Below are positions 1 through 6,654 of a stretch of 9,356 nt of DNA, piece by piece. The stretch is taken from assembly GCA_002292975.1 (NCBI GenBank), contig DBCI01000059.1, forward strand, positions 2,657 to 12,012, given 5' to 3'. The stretch comes from Polynucleobacter sp. UBA962. GTDB lineage: Bacteria > Pseudomonadota > Gammaproteobacteria > Burkholderiales > Burkholderiaceae. How positions within the stretch are numbered: position 1 is the stretch's first letter; each line of letters begins with the position of its first letter. Position numbers and translations under genes: made by a program. The notes beneath the pieces are model-generated. The model saw only the letters and a program-made list of their open reading frames with translations. It was not told the origin of the DNA and made no database searches.

Positions 1-2163
1 GGCAGAACGACCCCCCAAGCCCATCGGAAAGCCACTATGAAGATCTTGGGCAGAACTGTCACTGCGCTCAGATCGTTCATTGCGGTTACGACCGCGACCG
101 CGGCGATTTCTACCCCGACGACGGTCTTCGTTAGCAGCCTCTGCATCACTTACATCAGGCGCAACAGTTTGAGCTTGTTGAGTGACTGCTTGATCATTTC
201 GGTCTTGCTGCGGATTGCGTTCATTTCGCTCACCACGATTACGACCCCGACCTTCTTGACGGGGTCGATTTTGGTTTTGCTCGCCAATGTCAGCAACTTT
301 CTCTGGGCGATCCGGATTATCGCCACGCGTAGTTCTATCTTGACGATTACGACCGCGATTACGGTTATTGCGATCTCCGTTACGACCGCGACCTTCTGGA
401 CGGGCGCTAGGTTTGACTTCTTCGGTTTTAGCCGGAGCGGCAGGAGAGAATATCTTTTTAAAGAACCCAAAGATTCCGCCAGAGGATCCCACACTTGTAT
501 TAGCGGCGGCGCTCTCGCGAGCTGGTCGAGGGCTTGCCATGGGCGCCGGCTGGCTAGGGGTAATACCTTTTACGGCTGCCTCAGGACGCGCACGTACTTC
601 TTCATTTTTGCGACCAATGACAGTATCGGTCTCGAGCTCACGCGCAGATTCTTCTACCATCACATAGCTAAGCTTTTGCTCATCGAGGCGTGGATCATCA
701 TGCCGTAAGCGCTCTAACTTGTAATGAGGGGTCTCAAGATGCTTATTCGGAATCATTAAGACATGTACCTTAAAGCGGGTTTCAATCTTAATGACTTCAG
801 CACGTTTTTCATTTAACAGGAAGGCAACAACATCTACTGGAACCTGGCAGTGAATTGCAGCTGTATTTTCCTTCATGGCCTCTTCTTGAATAATCCGTAA
901 GACCTGAAGTGCAGACGATTCTGTATCCCGAATATGGCCTGTGCCATTACACCGTGGGCAAGTGACATGACTCGCTTCGGATAAGGCGGGGCGCAAGCGT
1001 TGACGCGATAATTCCATCAGACCAAACTTCGAAATCTTGCCGGTTTGAACGCGAGCGCGATCATGTCGCAAAGCGTCACGCAAGCGATTTTCAACATCAC
1101 GCTGGCTCTTGGCAGATTCCATATCAATGAAGTCAATCACGATGAGGCCACCAAGGTCGCGTAGACGCATTTGTCTAGCAATTTCGTCAGCAGCTTCTAG
1201 GTTGGTACGAGTTGCGGTTTCTTCAATATCAGAACCGCGTGTTGCACGCGCTGAGTTAACGTCAACAGACACGAGTGCTTCGGTATGATCGATAACGATT
1301 GCTCCACCAGAAGGGAGTGGGACCGTTCTCGAGTAGGCAGTTTCAATCTGATGCTCAATCTGGAAACGCGAGAATAAGGGCACGTCATCTTGATAGCGTT
1401 TAACTCTTGGCAAGTTATCAGGCATAACAACCGACATAAACGCCTGAGCTTGCTCATAAATATCATCCGTATCGATTAGGATCTCGCCAATATCTGGTTG
1501 GAAATAGTCGCGGATTGCACGAATGACAAGGCTGGATTCCAAATAAATCAATAGGGGGGCAGAATTTCCTTTGACGGCCTCATCAATCGCTTTCCATAAC
1601 TGCATGAGATAGTTCAGGTCCCATTGCAATTCAACGGCATCGCGACCGATACCGGCGGTTCTGGCAATAATGCTCATGCCATCTGGTATTTCTAGTTGTG
1701 CCATTGCCTCACGCAATTCCTGACGATCTTCACCCTCAATACGGCGCGATACCCCGCCACCCCTGGGATTATTTGGCATTAGCACAAGATAGCGGCCAGC
1801 CAATGAGACAAAGGAGGTTAATGCGGCACCTTTTTGGCCCCGCTCTTCCTTTTCAACTTGGACAACAATTTCTTGACCCTCGCGAAGCGCATCCTTAATC
1901 GATGCGTTACGAACGTCAACACCTTCCTTAAAGTAGGTGCGCGCAACCTCTTTAAATGGCAGGAAGCCATGACGCTCCTCGCCGTAGTTCACAAAGCAAG
2001 CCTCTAGGGATGGCTCAATACGGGTAATAACACCTTTGTAGATATTGCCTTTACGCTGTTCGCGTCCAGCGGATTCAATATCGATGTCGATTAATTTCTG
2101 ACCATCAACAATGGCGACGCGCAACTCTTCCTGTTGCGTTGCATTAAATAACATGCGTTTCAT
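1..2163 (-). CDS. rne: Ribonuclease E, N-terminal 721 residues (C-terminal end outside window)
   Basis: Endoribonuclease that starts mRNA decay and processes rRNA and tRNA precursors. The frame is open from the ATG at 2163 to the left edge (721 codons, no stop), so only the end of the C-terminal tail is missing. The S1 domain (about 36-118) keeps F57 and F67 at the E. coli positions. The 5'-phosphate sensor pair is R168/T169. The DNase I-like domain carries the catalytic aspartates D301 ([12 protein letters not shown]) and D344 (VIDFIDM). The zinc-link is CPRCNGTG at 402-409 (C402, C405). The small domain ends near 510. The tail then has motif [12 protein letters not shown] (530-541), an amphipathic stretch [12 protein letters not shown] (562-573) and three Arg/Asn-rich clusters (591-610, 633-650, 681-701). 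The start fits a strong AAGGAGAG site 4 nt upstream. It is RNase E rather than RNase G, given the start MKRMLFN and the long tail. It is divergent from rluC, as in E. coli. Very sure. Confidence 0.98.
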   Translation of the reverse strand, partial: MKRMLFNATQQEELRVAIVDGQKLIDIDIESAGREQRKGNIYKGVITRIEPSLEACFVNYGEERHGFLPFKEVARTYFKEGVDVRNASIKDALREGQEIVVQVEKEERGQKGAALTSFVSLAGRYLVLMPNNPRGGGVSRRIEGEDRQELREAMAQLEIPDGMSIIARTAGIGRDAVELQWDLNYLMQLWKAIDEAVKGNSAPLLIYLESSLVIRAIRDYFQPDIGEILIDTDDIYEQAQAFMSVVMPDNLPRVKRYQDDVPLFSRFQIEHQIETAYSRTVPLPSGGAIVIDHTEALVSVDVNSARATRGSDIEETATRTNLEAADEIARQMRLRDLGGLIVIDFIDMESAKSQRDVENRLRDALRHDRARVQTGKISKFGLMELSRQRLRPALSEASHVTCPRCNGTGHIRDTESSALQVLRIIQEEAMKENTAAIHCQVPVDVVAFLLNEKRAEVIKIETRFKVHVLMIPNKHLETPHYKLERLRHDDPRLDEQKLSYVMVEESARELETDTVIGRKNEEVRARPEAAVKGITPSQPAPMASPRPARESAAANTSVGSSGGIFGFFKKIFSPAAPAKTEEVKPSARPEGRGRNGDRNNRNRGRNRQDRTTRGDNPDRPEKVADIGEQNQNRPRQEGRGRNRGERNERNPQQDRNDQAVTQQAQTVAPDVSDAEAANEDRRRGRNRRGRGRNRNERSERSDSSAQDLHSGFPMGLGGRSA
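61..393 (-). repeat. Arg/Asn-rich RGRN repeats within the RNase E tail
   Basis: Three clusters of RGRN-like units at residues 591-610, 633-650 and 681-701 are encoded by related DNA: GGTCGCGGTCGTAA and close variants recur on the minus strand. The product is strongly basic and low in complexity. RNase E tails of other proteobacteria carry arginine-rich RNA-binding segments, so an RNA-binding role is the natural inference. The DNA similarity suggests expansion by local duplication. Confidence 0.7.
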
Positions 2164-2167
2164 AACA

Positions 2168-2175
2168 CTCTCCTT
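2168..2175 (-). promoter_or_regulatory. Ribosome binding site of rne
   Basis: AAGGAGAG ends 4 nt before the ATG at 2163 and fixes the rne start. Just upstream in the transcript, CTCC (2183-2180) can pair with GGAG (2173-2170) over a 6-nt loop, so the site may be partly hidden. Confidence 0.7.
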
Positions 2176-2224
2176 CATGGGAGGCGCTTTTGTGCGACGC
2201 GAAGAGGATGACTAAGAAAGTTCT

Positions 2225-2275
2225 GAGGAATAAATCCCCAGACATTAAGAGGTGAGAGAGTCTAAAACATTCCTC
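2225..2275 (-). repeat. Long-range inverted repeat near the rne start
   Basis: GAGGAAT (2225-2231) and ATTCCTC (2269-2275) are perfect complements around 37 nt. Inside, AGAC (2240-2243) and GTCT (2260-2263) can also pair. Together they could form an extended stem with an internal loop about 60 nt before the rne start codon. The structure is inferred by eye. Confidence 0.35.
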
Positions 2276-2298
2276 TACAGGAAATTACGTTCAAACCA

Positions 2299-2337
2299 TT
2301 AATTCCATGGTCTGAGTCTCACACCAACGCTCGCCAC
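2299..2337 (-). CDS. Possible 12-codon leader peptide in the rne leader
   Basis: A GTG at 2337 opens a short frame that ends with TAA at 2301-2299; the peptide would read MASVGVRLRPWN. It follows a near-perfect Shine-Dalgarno TAAGGAG (2350-2344) with 6 nt between. The TAAGG part sits in the loop of the perfect 7-bp hairpin at 2339-2357. The peptide has no recognisable family and no run of one regulatory amino acid. Such a site can arise by chance, so this is a candidate only. Confidence 0.22.
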   Translation of the reverse strand: MASVGVRLRPWN

Positions 2338-2338
2338 A

Positions 2339-2357
2339 GAGATCTCCTTAAGATCTC
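2339..2357 (-). repeat. Perfect 7-bp inverted repeat in the rne leader
   Basis: GAGATCT and AGATCTC flank a 5-nt loop with no mismatch. In the rne transcript the loop reads UAAGG, part of a Shine-Dalgarno-like sequence. It is likely an RNA hairpin in the leader. No T run follows, so it is not a terminator. Confidence 0.5.
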
Positions 2358-2524
2358 AATGTAGGCGCTCGCCTAAAAAAGGTCATCTGCTTCGTGGGTC
2401 GCGGCATACATCACGCCAACCCTGCGCCTCATTAAAACGGGAGAGGGGCAACCCCGGGAGTCTATTAATGGGCGACTCCAAGCTCCGGAATTCAAATCAG
2501 TCTGGTAATAAATTACCTAGATCC

Positions 2525-2554
2525 TTGATTATAGGTCACAAAACGAATGACAAT
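2525..2554 (+). promoter_or_regulatory. Weak candidate rluC promoter overlapping the rne promoter
   Basis: On the plus strand TTGATT (2525-2530) and GACAAT (2549-2554) are 18 nt apart, each matching the sigma-70 consensus at 4 of 6 positions. The start would fall only a few bases before the ATG at 2567, which would fit the lack of a Shine-Dalgarno site there. The boxes overlap those proposed for rne on the other strand. This is a weak call. Confidence 0.22.
2528..2553 (-). promoter_or_regulatory. Candidate rne promoter
   Basis: On the minus strand a perfect TATAAT lies at 2533-2528, giving an expected transcript start near 2521. Upstream is TTGTCA at 2553-2548, but the gap is only 14 nt, shorter than the usual 16-18. 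With a 17-nt gap the -35 would be the poor ACATTG. The perfect -10 and the resulting leader length support the call; the poor -35 weakens it. Confidence 0.42.
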
Positions 2555-2566
2555 GTGGTCTATCAC

Positions 2567-3604
2567 ATGAGGAAAACCATTAATCCTGCCCCAAAAAAGA
2601 GCGATTCTGCCAAGGAATCTGCCAAAACTCCTGCTCTACAGGCTGTTTTTGAGACCGTTGACGCTAATTCTGCAGGCCAGCGGCTTGATAATTATTTGCT
2701 TCGCTGGGCTAAGGGTGTGCCTAAAAGCCATGTTTATCGAATTATTCGCTCGGGCGAGGTTCGTATCAATAAAAAACGTGCTTTGCCAACCTCTAGACTG
2801 GCTGAGGGTGATATTGTCCGTTTACCCCCAACCCGATTGGCTGAACCCCCAAAAGCTGGTGCGGGGATTTCACAAACCAAGGCAACTGAGCTGGCCGCAA
2901 AGATACCCACCCTGTTCGAAGATGAATATTTGCTCATTATTGATAAACCGTCTGGGCTCGCTGTTCATGGCGGCTCGGGCGTAAGTTTGGGGGCGATTGA
3001 GTTACTCCGAAAGGCAAGACCAGAGAGTAAGTTCTTAGAGTTGGTACATCGTTTGGACCGTGATACTTCGGGTATTTTGATCTTTGCCAAAAAACGCAGC
3101 GCACTCGTAGAGATGCATCGACAAATCCGAGAGGGTTTGACCGATAAGCGCTATCGACTCCTAGCCCATGGTGAAATTTCTCAAGGAGCTGGTACCGCGC
3201 AACTCAAGTTTCCCCTGCTGAAGTATCTTTTAGAGAATGGAGAACGCAGGGTAAGGGTTGATCCAAAAGGTCAAGCTAGTCATACTAATCTTCGGGTGAC
3301 AGAGATTCTAAAAGGTGATCTGGGCGAGGTGACTCTCGCTGAAGCACAACTAAAAACAGGTCGCACTCACCAGATTCGAGTGCACTTACAAAAGATTGGC
3401 CATCCTATTTTGGGAGATGATAAATACGGCATTGATGCTGAAGATAAACGTCTTAAGGTAAAGCATTTATTCTTACACGCTCATCTTGCAGTCTTTGCAC
3501 ACCCTAAGACGCAGGAGAAGATGCGAGTCGAGGCCGATGTACCGAAGGCATTTAGAGAATGGTTATCGCGGTGGGAGTGTAAGACGCTACCCGCACAAAC
3601 ATAA
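2567..3604 (+). CDS. rluC: 23S rRNA pseudouridine synthase, RluC type
   Basis: Converts specific uridines of 23S rRNA to pseudouridine; E. coli RluC acts at 955, 2504 and 2580. From this start the protein has 345 residues. An S4 RNA-binding domain lies at about 36-87 (RLDNYLLRWAKGVPKSHVYR region), and the RluA-type catalytic motif HRLDRDTSG at 161-169 has catalytic Asp D164. A later TGRTHQIRVHL segment and the GDDKYG loop are also typical. Start choice: an in-frame ATG at 2468 with GGGAG 7 nt upstream would add 33 residues, but that extension has no family resemblance and would cover the candidate rne promoter. I prefer 2567, although it lacks a clear Shine-Dalgarno site. It is divergent from rne, and the next gene starts 12 nt downstream. 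Confidence 0.93.
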   Translation: MRKTINPAPKKSDSAKESAKTPALQAVFETVDANSAGQRLDNYLLRWAKGVPKSHVYRIIRSGEVRINKKRALPTSRLAEGDIVRLPPTRLAEPPKAGAGISQTKATELAAKIPTLFEDEYLLIIDKPSGLAVHGGSGVSLGAIELLRKARPESKFLELVHRLDRDTSGILIFAKKRSALVEMHRQIREGLTDKRYRLLAHGEISQGAGTAQLKFPLLKYLLENGERRVRVDPKGQASHTNLRVTEILKGDLGEVTLAEAQLKTGRTHQIRVHLQKIGHPILGDDKYGIDAEDKRLKVKHLFLHAHLAVFAHPKTQEKMRVEADVPKAFREWLSRWECKTLPAQT

Positions 3605-3616
3605 GAAAGAGCTGTA

Positions 3617-4318
3617 GTGAAATCCGAAGAGCGCCGTTACGATTTAGTTGTCTGGGATTGGGATGGAACCATTATGGATTCGACGCCCACGATTGTGCAT
3701 TGCATCCAGCAGGCCTGCCGTGATCTTGATTTTCCCGTTCCAGATGATTCCATCGCTAGCTACGTGATTGGTTTGGGTGTACAAGACTCATTACGTCGAG
3801 TGGTTCCTACAGTGCATCCCGCCCGCTTTCCGGAGTTGGTTGAGCGGTTTCGTTATCACTACCTCGCTAAGGATCACGAACTGCATTTATTTGTCGGTAT
3901 CCGAGAGTTGCTGGAGGACCTAAAAAATAAAGGCTTTATGTTGGGCGTCGCCACAGGCAAACCAAGGCGCGGATTAGACCGATCCCTCAATTTTCACGAA
4001 CTCAAGCATCTTTTTCATGACACTCGCACTGCCGACGAATCATTTTCTAAGCCCCACCCTGGCATGTTGCTAGACTTATCGGATAGCTTGCAAGTTCCGG
4101 TGCGTAAGATGCTAATGATCGGCGATACTACCCACGATCTTGAGATGGCCCAATCCGCAGGGGTTGATGGGGTTGCAGTAAGCTATGGCGCACATCCAGC
4201 CGATGCGTTGAAGGCAGCAAAATCTCTTGCTTGCCTTGATAATGTAGAGCAGTTAGTCGCTTGGTTACAAAATAATTTGTATGTACAACATCCCACCCCG
4301 ATTGAAATTGGTAAATAG
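3617..4318 (+). CDS. HAD-superfamily phosphatase, phosphoglycolate phosphatase-like
   Basis: Soluble phosphatase of HAD subfamily IA, 233 residues. All four HAD motifs are visible: the DxD nucleophile pair in WDWDGT (D14, D16), the threonine of ATGK (T113), the lysine of SKPHP (K145), and the acidic motif GDTTHD (D170, D174). A helical cap domain lies between motifs I and II. The GTG start at 3617 has AAAGAG about 5 nt upstream and lies 12 nt after the rluC stop, so it is probably in the same operon; sppA follows after 8 nt. The general fold resembles Gph, but the motifs do not fix the substrate: 2-phosphoglycolate, other sugar phosphates or nucleotides are all possible. The linkage to rluC could point to a nucleotide or housekeeping repair role, but that is a guess. 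Confidence 0.92.
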   Translation: MKSEERRYDLVVWDWDGTIMDSTPTIVHCIQQACRDLDFPVPDDSIASYVIGLGVQDSLRRVVPTVHPARFPELVERFRYHYLAKDHELHLFVGIRELLEDLKNKGFMLGVATGKPRRGLDRSLNFHELKHLFHDTRTADESFSKPHPGMLLDLSDSLQVPVRKMLMIGDTTHDLEMAQSAGVDGVAVSYGAHPADALKAAKSLACLDNVEQLVAWLQNNLYVQHPTPIEIGK

Positions 4319-4326
4319 AGTTCATT

Positions 4327-5292
4327 ATGGATACAAAGCAAAGCCCTGAATCTGCAAAACCGAACTCCCAATGGGAGCGTAATGCACTAGAACTTCTTTT
4401 GTTGGAGAATTTAAAAGAGAACCGCAAGGCAAGGCGTTGGAGGGCTGCTATAAGAATATTAAGTTTGGTTGTATTGGTAGGCTTAATTTATCAAGTCTTT
4501 GATATACGGTTACCCGGCAGTGGCGGCAGTGGAAAACATACCGCTCTGGTGAGTATTGAGGGTGAGATTTCCCCAAACTCCATAGCAAATGCCTTAGACA
4601 TTAATTCAGCACTCACCGCAGCGTTTGAAAGCAAAGAAGCAGTAGGTGTTGTACTGCGGATCAATAGTCCTGGTGGTTCACCGGTTCAAGCCGGCATGAT
4701 TAACGATGAGATCAGACGTTTGCGAACCCTGCATCCTGAAAAACCTTTTTATGTAGTGGTTGAGGATGTATGTGCATCAGGTGGCTATTACATTGCTGTT
4801 GCTGGGGACAAGATATTGGTGGATAAAGCGAGTCTCGTAGGTTCCATTGGCGTGGTAATGGGCGGCTTTGGCTTTACAGGACTCATGGAGAAAATGGGTA
4901 TCTCAAGACGGCTCATTACTGCCGGAACGGAAAAGGGCATGTTGGATCCTTTTTCGAAAGAAAATCCTAAGCAAGTTGAGATGGTAAAAAAAATGCTTGA
5001 AGAGATCCATCAGCAATTTATTACAGTGGTGAAACAAGGGCGGGGTGAGCGCTTAAAAAACGACCCTGAGATCTTTACAGGTCGCGTATGGAATGGTGAG
5101 CAGGCCTTGCAACTAGGCTTGGTGGATGGATATGGCACGGTTGATTCTGTGGCGCGCGATATTTTGAAAGTGCCAGACTTGGTTGAATACACCCTTAAAG
5201 AGAACTTTGCCGAACGGGTTGCTAAACGTTTTGGGGCGGAGACCGGCGCTGCAATCAGTAAGGCTCTGATGCGTGGCGCGGAGATGCGCTAA
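4327..5292 (+). CDS. sppA: Signal peptide peptidase SppA, short form, peptidase family S49
   Basis: Membrane-bound serine protease that breaks down leftover signal peptides and other membrane-associated peptides. At 321 residues it is the short single-domain form, not the double-length E. coli type. A basic stretch (about 31-43) precedes one membrane segment (about 42-57), giving a cytoplasmic N-terminus with the catalytic domain outside. The nucleophile is S151 in CASGGYYIA. The general base is most likely K203 in AGTEKGMLDPF, 52 residues later, the same spacing as the Ser147/Lys199 pair of Bacillus subtilis SppA. RINSPGGSP (111-119) is the typical oxyanion-side motif. A weak AGAG precedes the ATG. 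The start is 8 nt after the phosphatase stop. Its stop TAA overlaps the stop of the convergent methyltransferase gene. Confidence 0.94.
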   Translation: MDTKQSPESAKPNSQWERNALELLLLENLKENRKARRWRAAIRILSLVVLVGLIYQVFDIRLPGSGGSGKHTALVSIEGEISPNSIANALDINSALTAAFESKEAVGVVLRINSPGGSPVQAGMINDEIRRLRTLHPEKPFYVVVEDVCASGGYYIAVAGDKILVDKASLVGSIGVVMGGFGFTGLMEKMGISRRLITAGTEKGMLDPFSKENPKQVEMVKKMLEEIHQQFITVVKQGRGERLKNDPEIFTGRVWNGEQALQLGLVDGYGTVDSVARDILKVPDLVEYTLKENFAERVAKRFGAETGAAISKALMRGAEMR

Positions 5293-6074
5293 GCCAGCAT
5301 TAAAAATATAGCGGGACGATTTTTTAATACTGCGTTCATTGCGACTGGATTACTAAATCGATTCTGCCATTCGCTGACTGGCGCAGTCCAAATCCACTCA
5401 CTTTGAAGGCTCAAGTCGACTGCGATACATAGTTGAGTTTGTGATGAAAGTGAACCTAAGCAACTTTCTAGCATCGCTGTATTGCGATAAGGGGTCTCAA
5501 TCCAGAGTTGTGTTTCATGATTTTGCTTCGAGCGTTGCTCAAGTTGTTTGATCCTTTTTGAACGCTCAGCAGCATCTACCGGAAGATAGCCTTGAAAACT
5601 AAAGCATTGTCCATTTAAACCACTGGCCATTAAACCTAACAAGATTGAGCTTGGCCCGACCAATGGTTTGACCCGAGCACCCAGTTGATGAGCCATGTAG
5701 ACGATCTCGGCACCGGGATCGGCTACACCTGGAACCCCAGCCTCCGACATCAGTCCTATATCTTCACCACGCATTATTGGCTCGAGAAGTTCGTGTGGTT
5801 TAAGCCCAGTCTTATTTTTACTCTGGGGGCCTCGCCACTCATTCATTTGCATACTTTGGAGCGAGTTACTTAAAGGGGTGATTTGATTGACGGCACTCAG
5901 TAAGGCCCTTGCATTCTTGGCGTCCTCCACAATCCAGTTTTTTAGAGAGGCAATTTGTTTCAGGATTTCGGTAGGTATGACTCTGGGCAATTGTATGGCA
6001 CGATCTTCTCCCCCGAGTGTATTGGGAATAAGGTACAGACATCCCAGACTAGTTGCATTACTTAATTTACTCAT
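5289..6074 (-). CDS. SAM-dependent methyltransferase related to RsmI (tetrapyrrole methylase fold)
   Basis: Class III methyltransferase of the tetrapyrrole methylase fold, 261 residues, related to the 16S rRNA 2'-O-methyltransferase RsmI. The SAM-site loop GLMSEAGVPGVADPG lies at 107-121 and the second conserved segment VGPSS at 139-143, followed by SFQGYLP (159-165) and WIETPYRN (191-198). Unlike RsmI, which begins with a VATPIGNLGD-type loop, it starts with YLIPNTLGG and carries WIVEDAKNARALL near 47-59. This resembles a second COG0313-like group found in Burkholderiales, whose substrate I do not know. The ATG at 6074 overlaps the end of maf as ATGAGTAA (8 nt), suggesting translational coupling; a GTG at 6098 is a less likely start. 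Methyltransferase activity is secure; an rRNA target is only inference. Confidence 0.88.
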   Translation of the reverse strand: MSKLSNATSLGCLYLIPNTLGGEDRAIQLPRVIPTEILKQIASLKNWIVEDAKNARALLSAVNQITPLSNSLQSMQMNEWRGPQSKNKTGLKPHELLEPIMRGEDIGLMSEAGVPGVADPGAEIVYMAHQLGARVKPLVGPSSILLGLMASGLNGQCFSFQGYLPVDAAERSKRIKQLEQRSKQNHETQLWIETPYRNTAMLESCLGSLSSQTQLCIAVDLSLQSEWIWTAPVSEWQNRFSNPVAMNAVLKNRPAIFLMLA

Positions 6075-6654
6075 GAGGGATCGCAAACCCTGTTTCACGC
6101 AAGAGCCCAGAAAGGGCGATTAAAGGAAGGCCAATCAGTGCGGTTGGGTCATCACTCTCAATTTGTTCGAGAAGAATAATACCCATCCCTTCCGACTTGG
6201 CGCTCCCTGCGCAGTCATAAGGTTTCTCAATCCGCAAATAATTCTCTAGGATTGAATCAGGCAAAGTGCGAAAGCGCACCCGCGTGGGAATACTCAATGT
6301 TTTTTGTTTACCGCTCTTCAGAAGACATAGGGCGGTATGGAAGACAACAGTTTGCCCTTGCATCTTTTTTAGTTGAGCTAGAGCACGCTCATGATTGCCA
6401 GGTTTGCCAATGATTTGACCATGCAGGTCAGCGCATTGATCGGAGCCAATAATCCATGCCTCAGGAAATTGTTTAGCAATTGCACTCGCTTTTAATTGGG
6501 CAAGGCGTATCGTCATGGCTTCTGGTAACTCGTGTTCCAAGGGAGATTCATCAATATCGGGGGAAGCAGTGGTGAAAGGCAAACCCAATCGCTCTAATAG
6601 TTGGCGCCGATACAGAGAGCTTGATGCTAGAACAAGTTGTTTGGTATTTGACAT
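6067..6654 (-). CDS. yceF: Maf-like nucleotide pyrophosphatase, YceF (m7GTP) type
   Basis: Hydrolyses non-canonical nucleoside triphosphates to monophosphates; E. coli YceF prefers 7-methyl-GTP. The 195 residues match YceF in length (194). The N-terminal signature LASSSLYRRQLL (9-20) has an aromatic residue before the arginine pair, as YceF does and the dTTP/UTP-type YhdE does not. The catalytic aspartate is D72 in IIGSDQ, followed by GKP (83-85) and the block CAGSAKSEGMGI (148-159). A cysteine (C74) follows GSDQ. Its place beside yceD, rpmF, plsX and fabH, and divergent from yceD, is the same as in E. coli and supports the subfamily. No good Shine-Dalgarno site precedes the ATG. It heads a two-gene unit with the methyltransferase. 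Confidence 0.92.
   Translation of the reverse strand: MSNTKQLVLASSSLYRRQLLERLGLPFTTASPDIDESPLEHELPEAMTIRLAQLKASAIAKQFPEAWIIGSDQCADLHGQIIGKPGNHERALAQLKKMQGQTVVFHTALCLLKSGKQKTLSIPTRVRFRTLPDSILENYLRIEKPYDCAGSAKSEGMGIILLEQIESDDPTALIGLPLIALSGLLRETGFAIPHE

Larger units (their letters stand above)
2164..2521 (-). promoter_or_regulatory. Putative structured 5' leader of rne (~358 nt)
   Basis: This minus-strand stretch lies between the candidate rne promoter and the rne start and holds no long ORF. It contains several perfect inverted repeats: GAGATCT/AGATCTC around a 5-nt loop (2339-2357), GAGGAAT/ATTCCTC (2225-2231 with 2269-2275), TAGGCG/CGCCTA (2362-2375), and a 4-bp CTCC/GGAG pair over the ribosome binding site (2170-2183). 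E. coli rne has a 361-nt leader through which RNase E controls its own mRNA, and the inferred length here is close to that. No sequence match to the E. coli leader is claimed. The leader role is inference. Confidence 0.42.

Noticed and set aside
150..494. 114-codon minus-strand frame inside rne
   Set aside because: It is out of frame with RNase E within the low-complexity tail; repeat composition explains the lack of stops.
37..708. 223-codon open frame on the plus strand opposite the rne tail
   Set aside because: It is the antisense image of the Arg/Asn-rich repeats, giving a Thr/Ile/Val-rich product with no family likeness and no clear ribosome binding site. The rne frame on the other strand is certain.
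1197..1466. 89-codon minus-strand frame inside rne
   Set aside because: It overlaps the catalytic domain in another frame and shows no recognisable protein.
2362..2380. TAGGCG/CGCCTA palindrome next to AAAAAA as a terminator
   Set aside because: On the minus strand the T run comes before the hairpin and on the plus strand the run is A, so neither orientation fits a Rho-independent terminator.
2445..2455. GGGG-CAA-CCCC hairpin as a terminator
   Set aside because: The stem is only 4 bp with a 3-nt loop and no T run follows on either strand.
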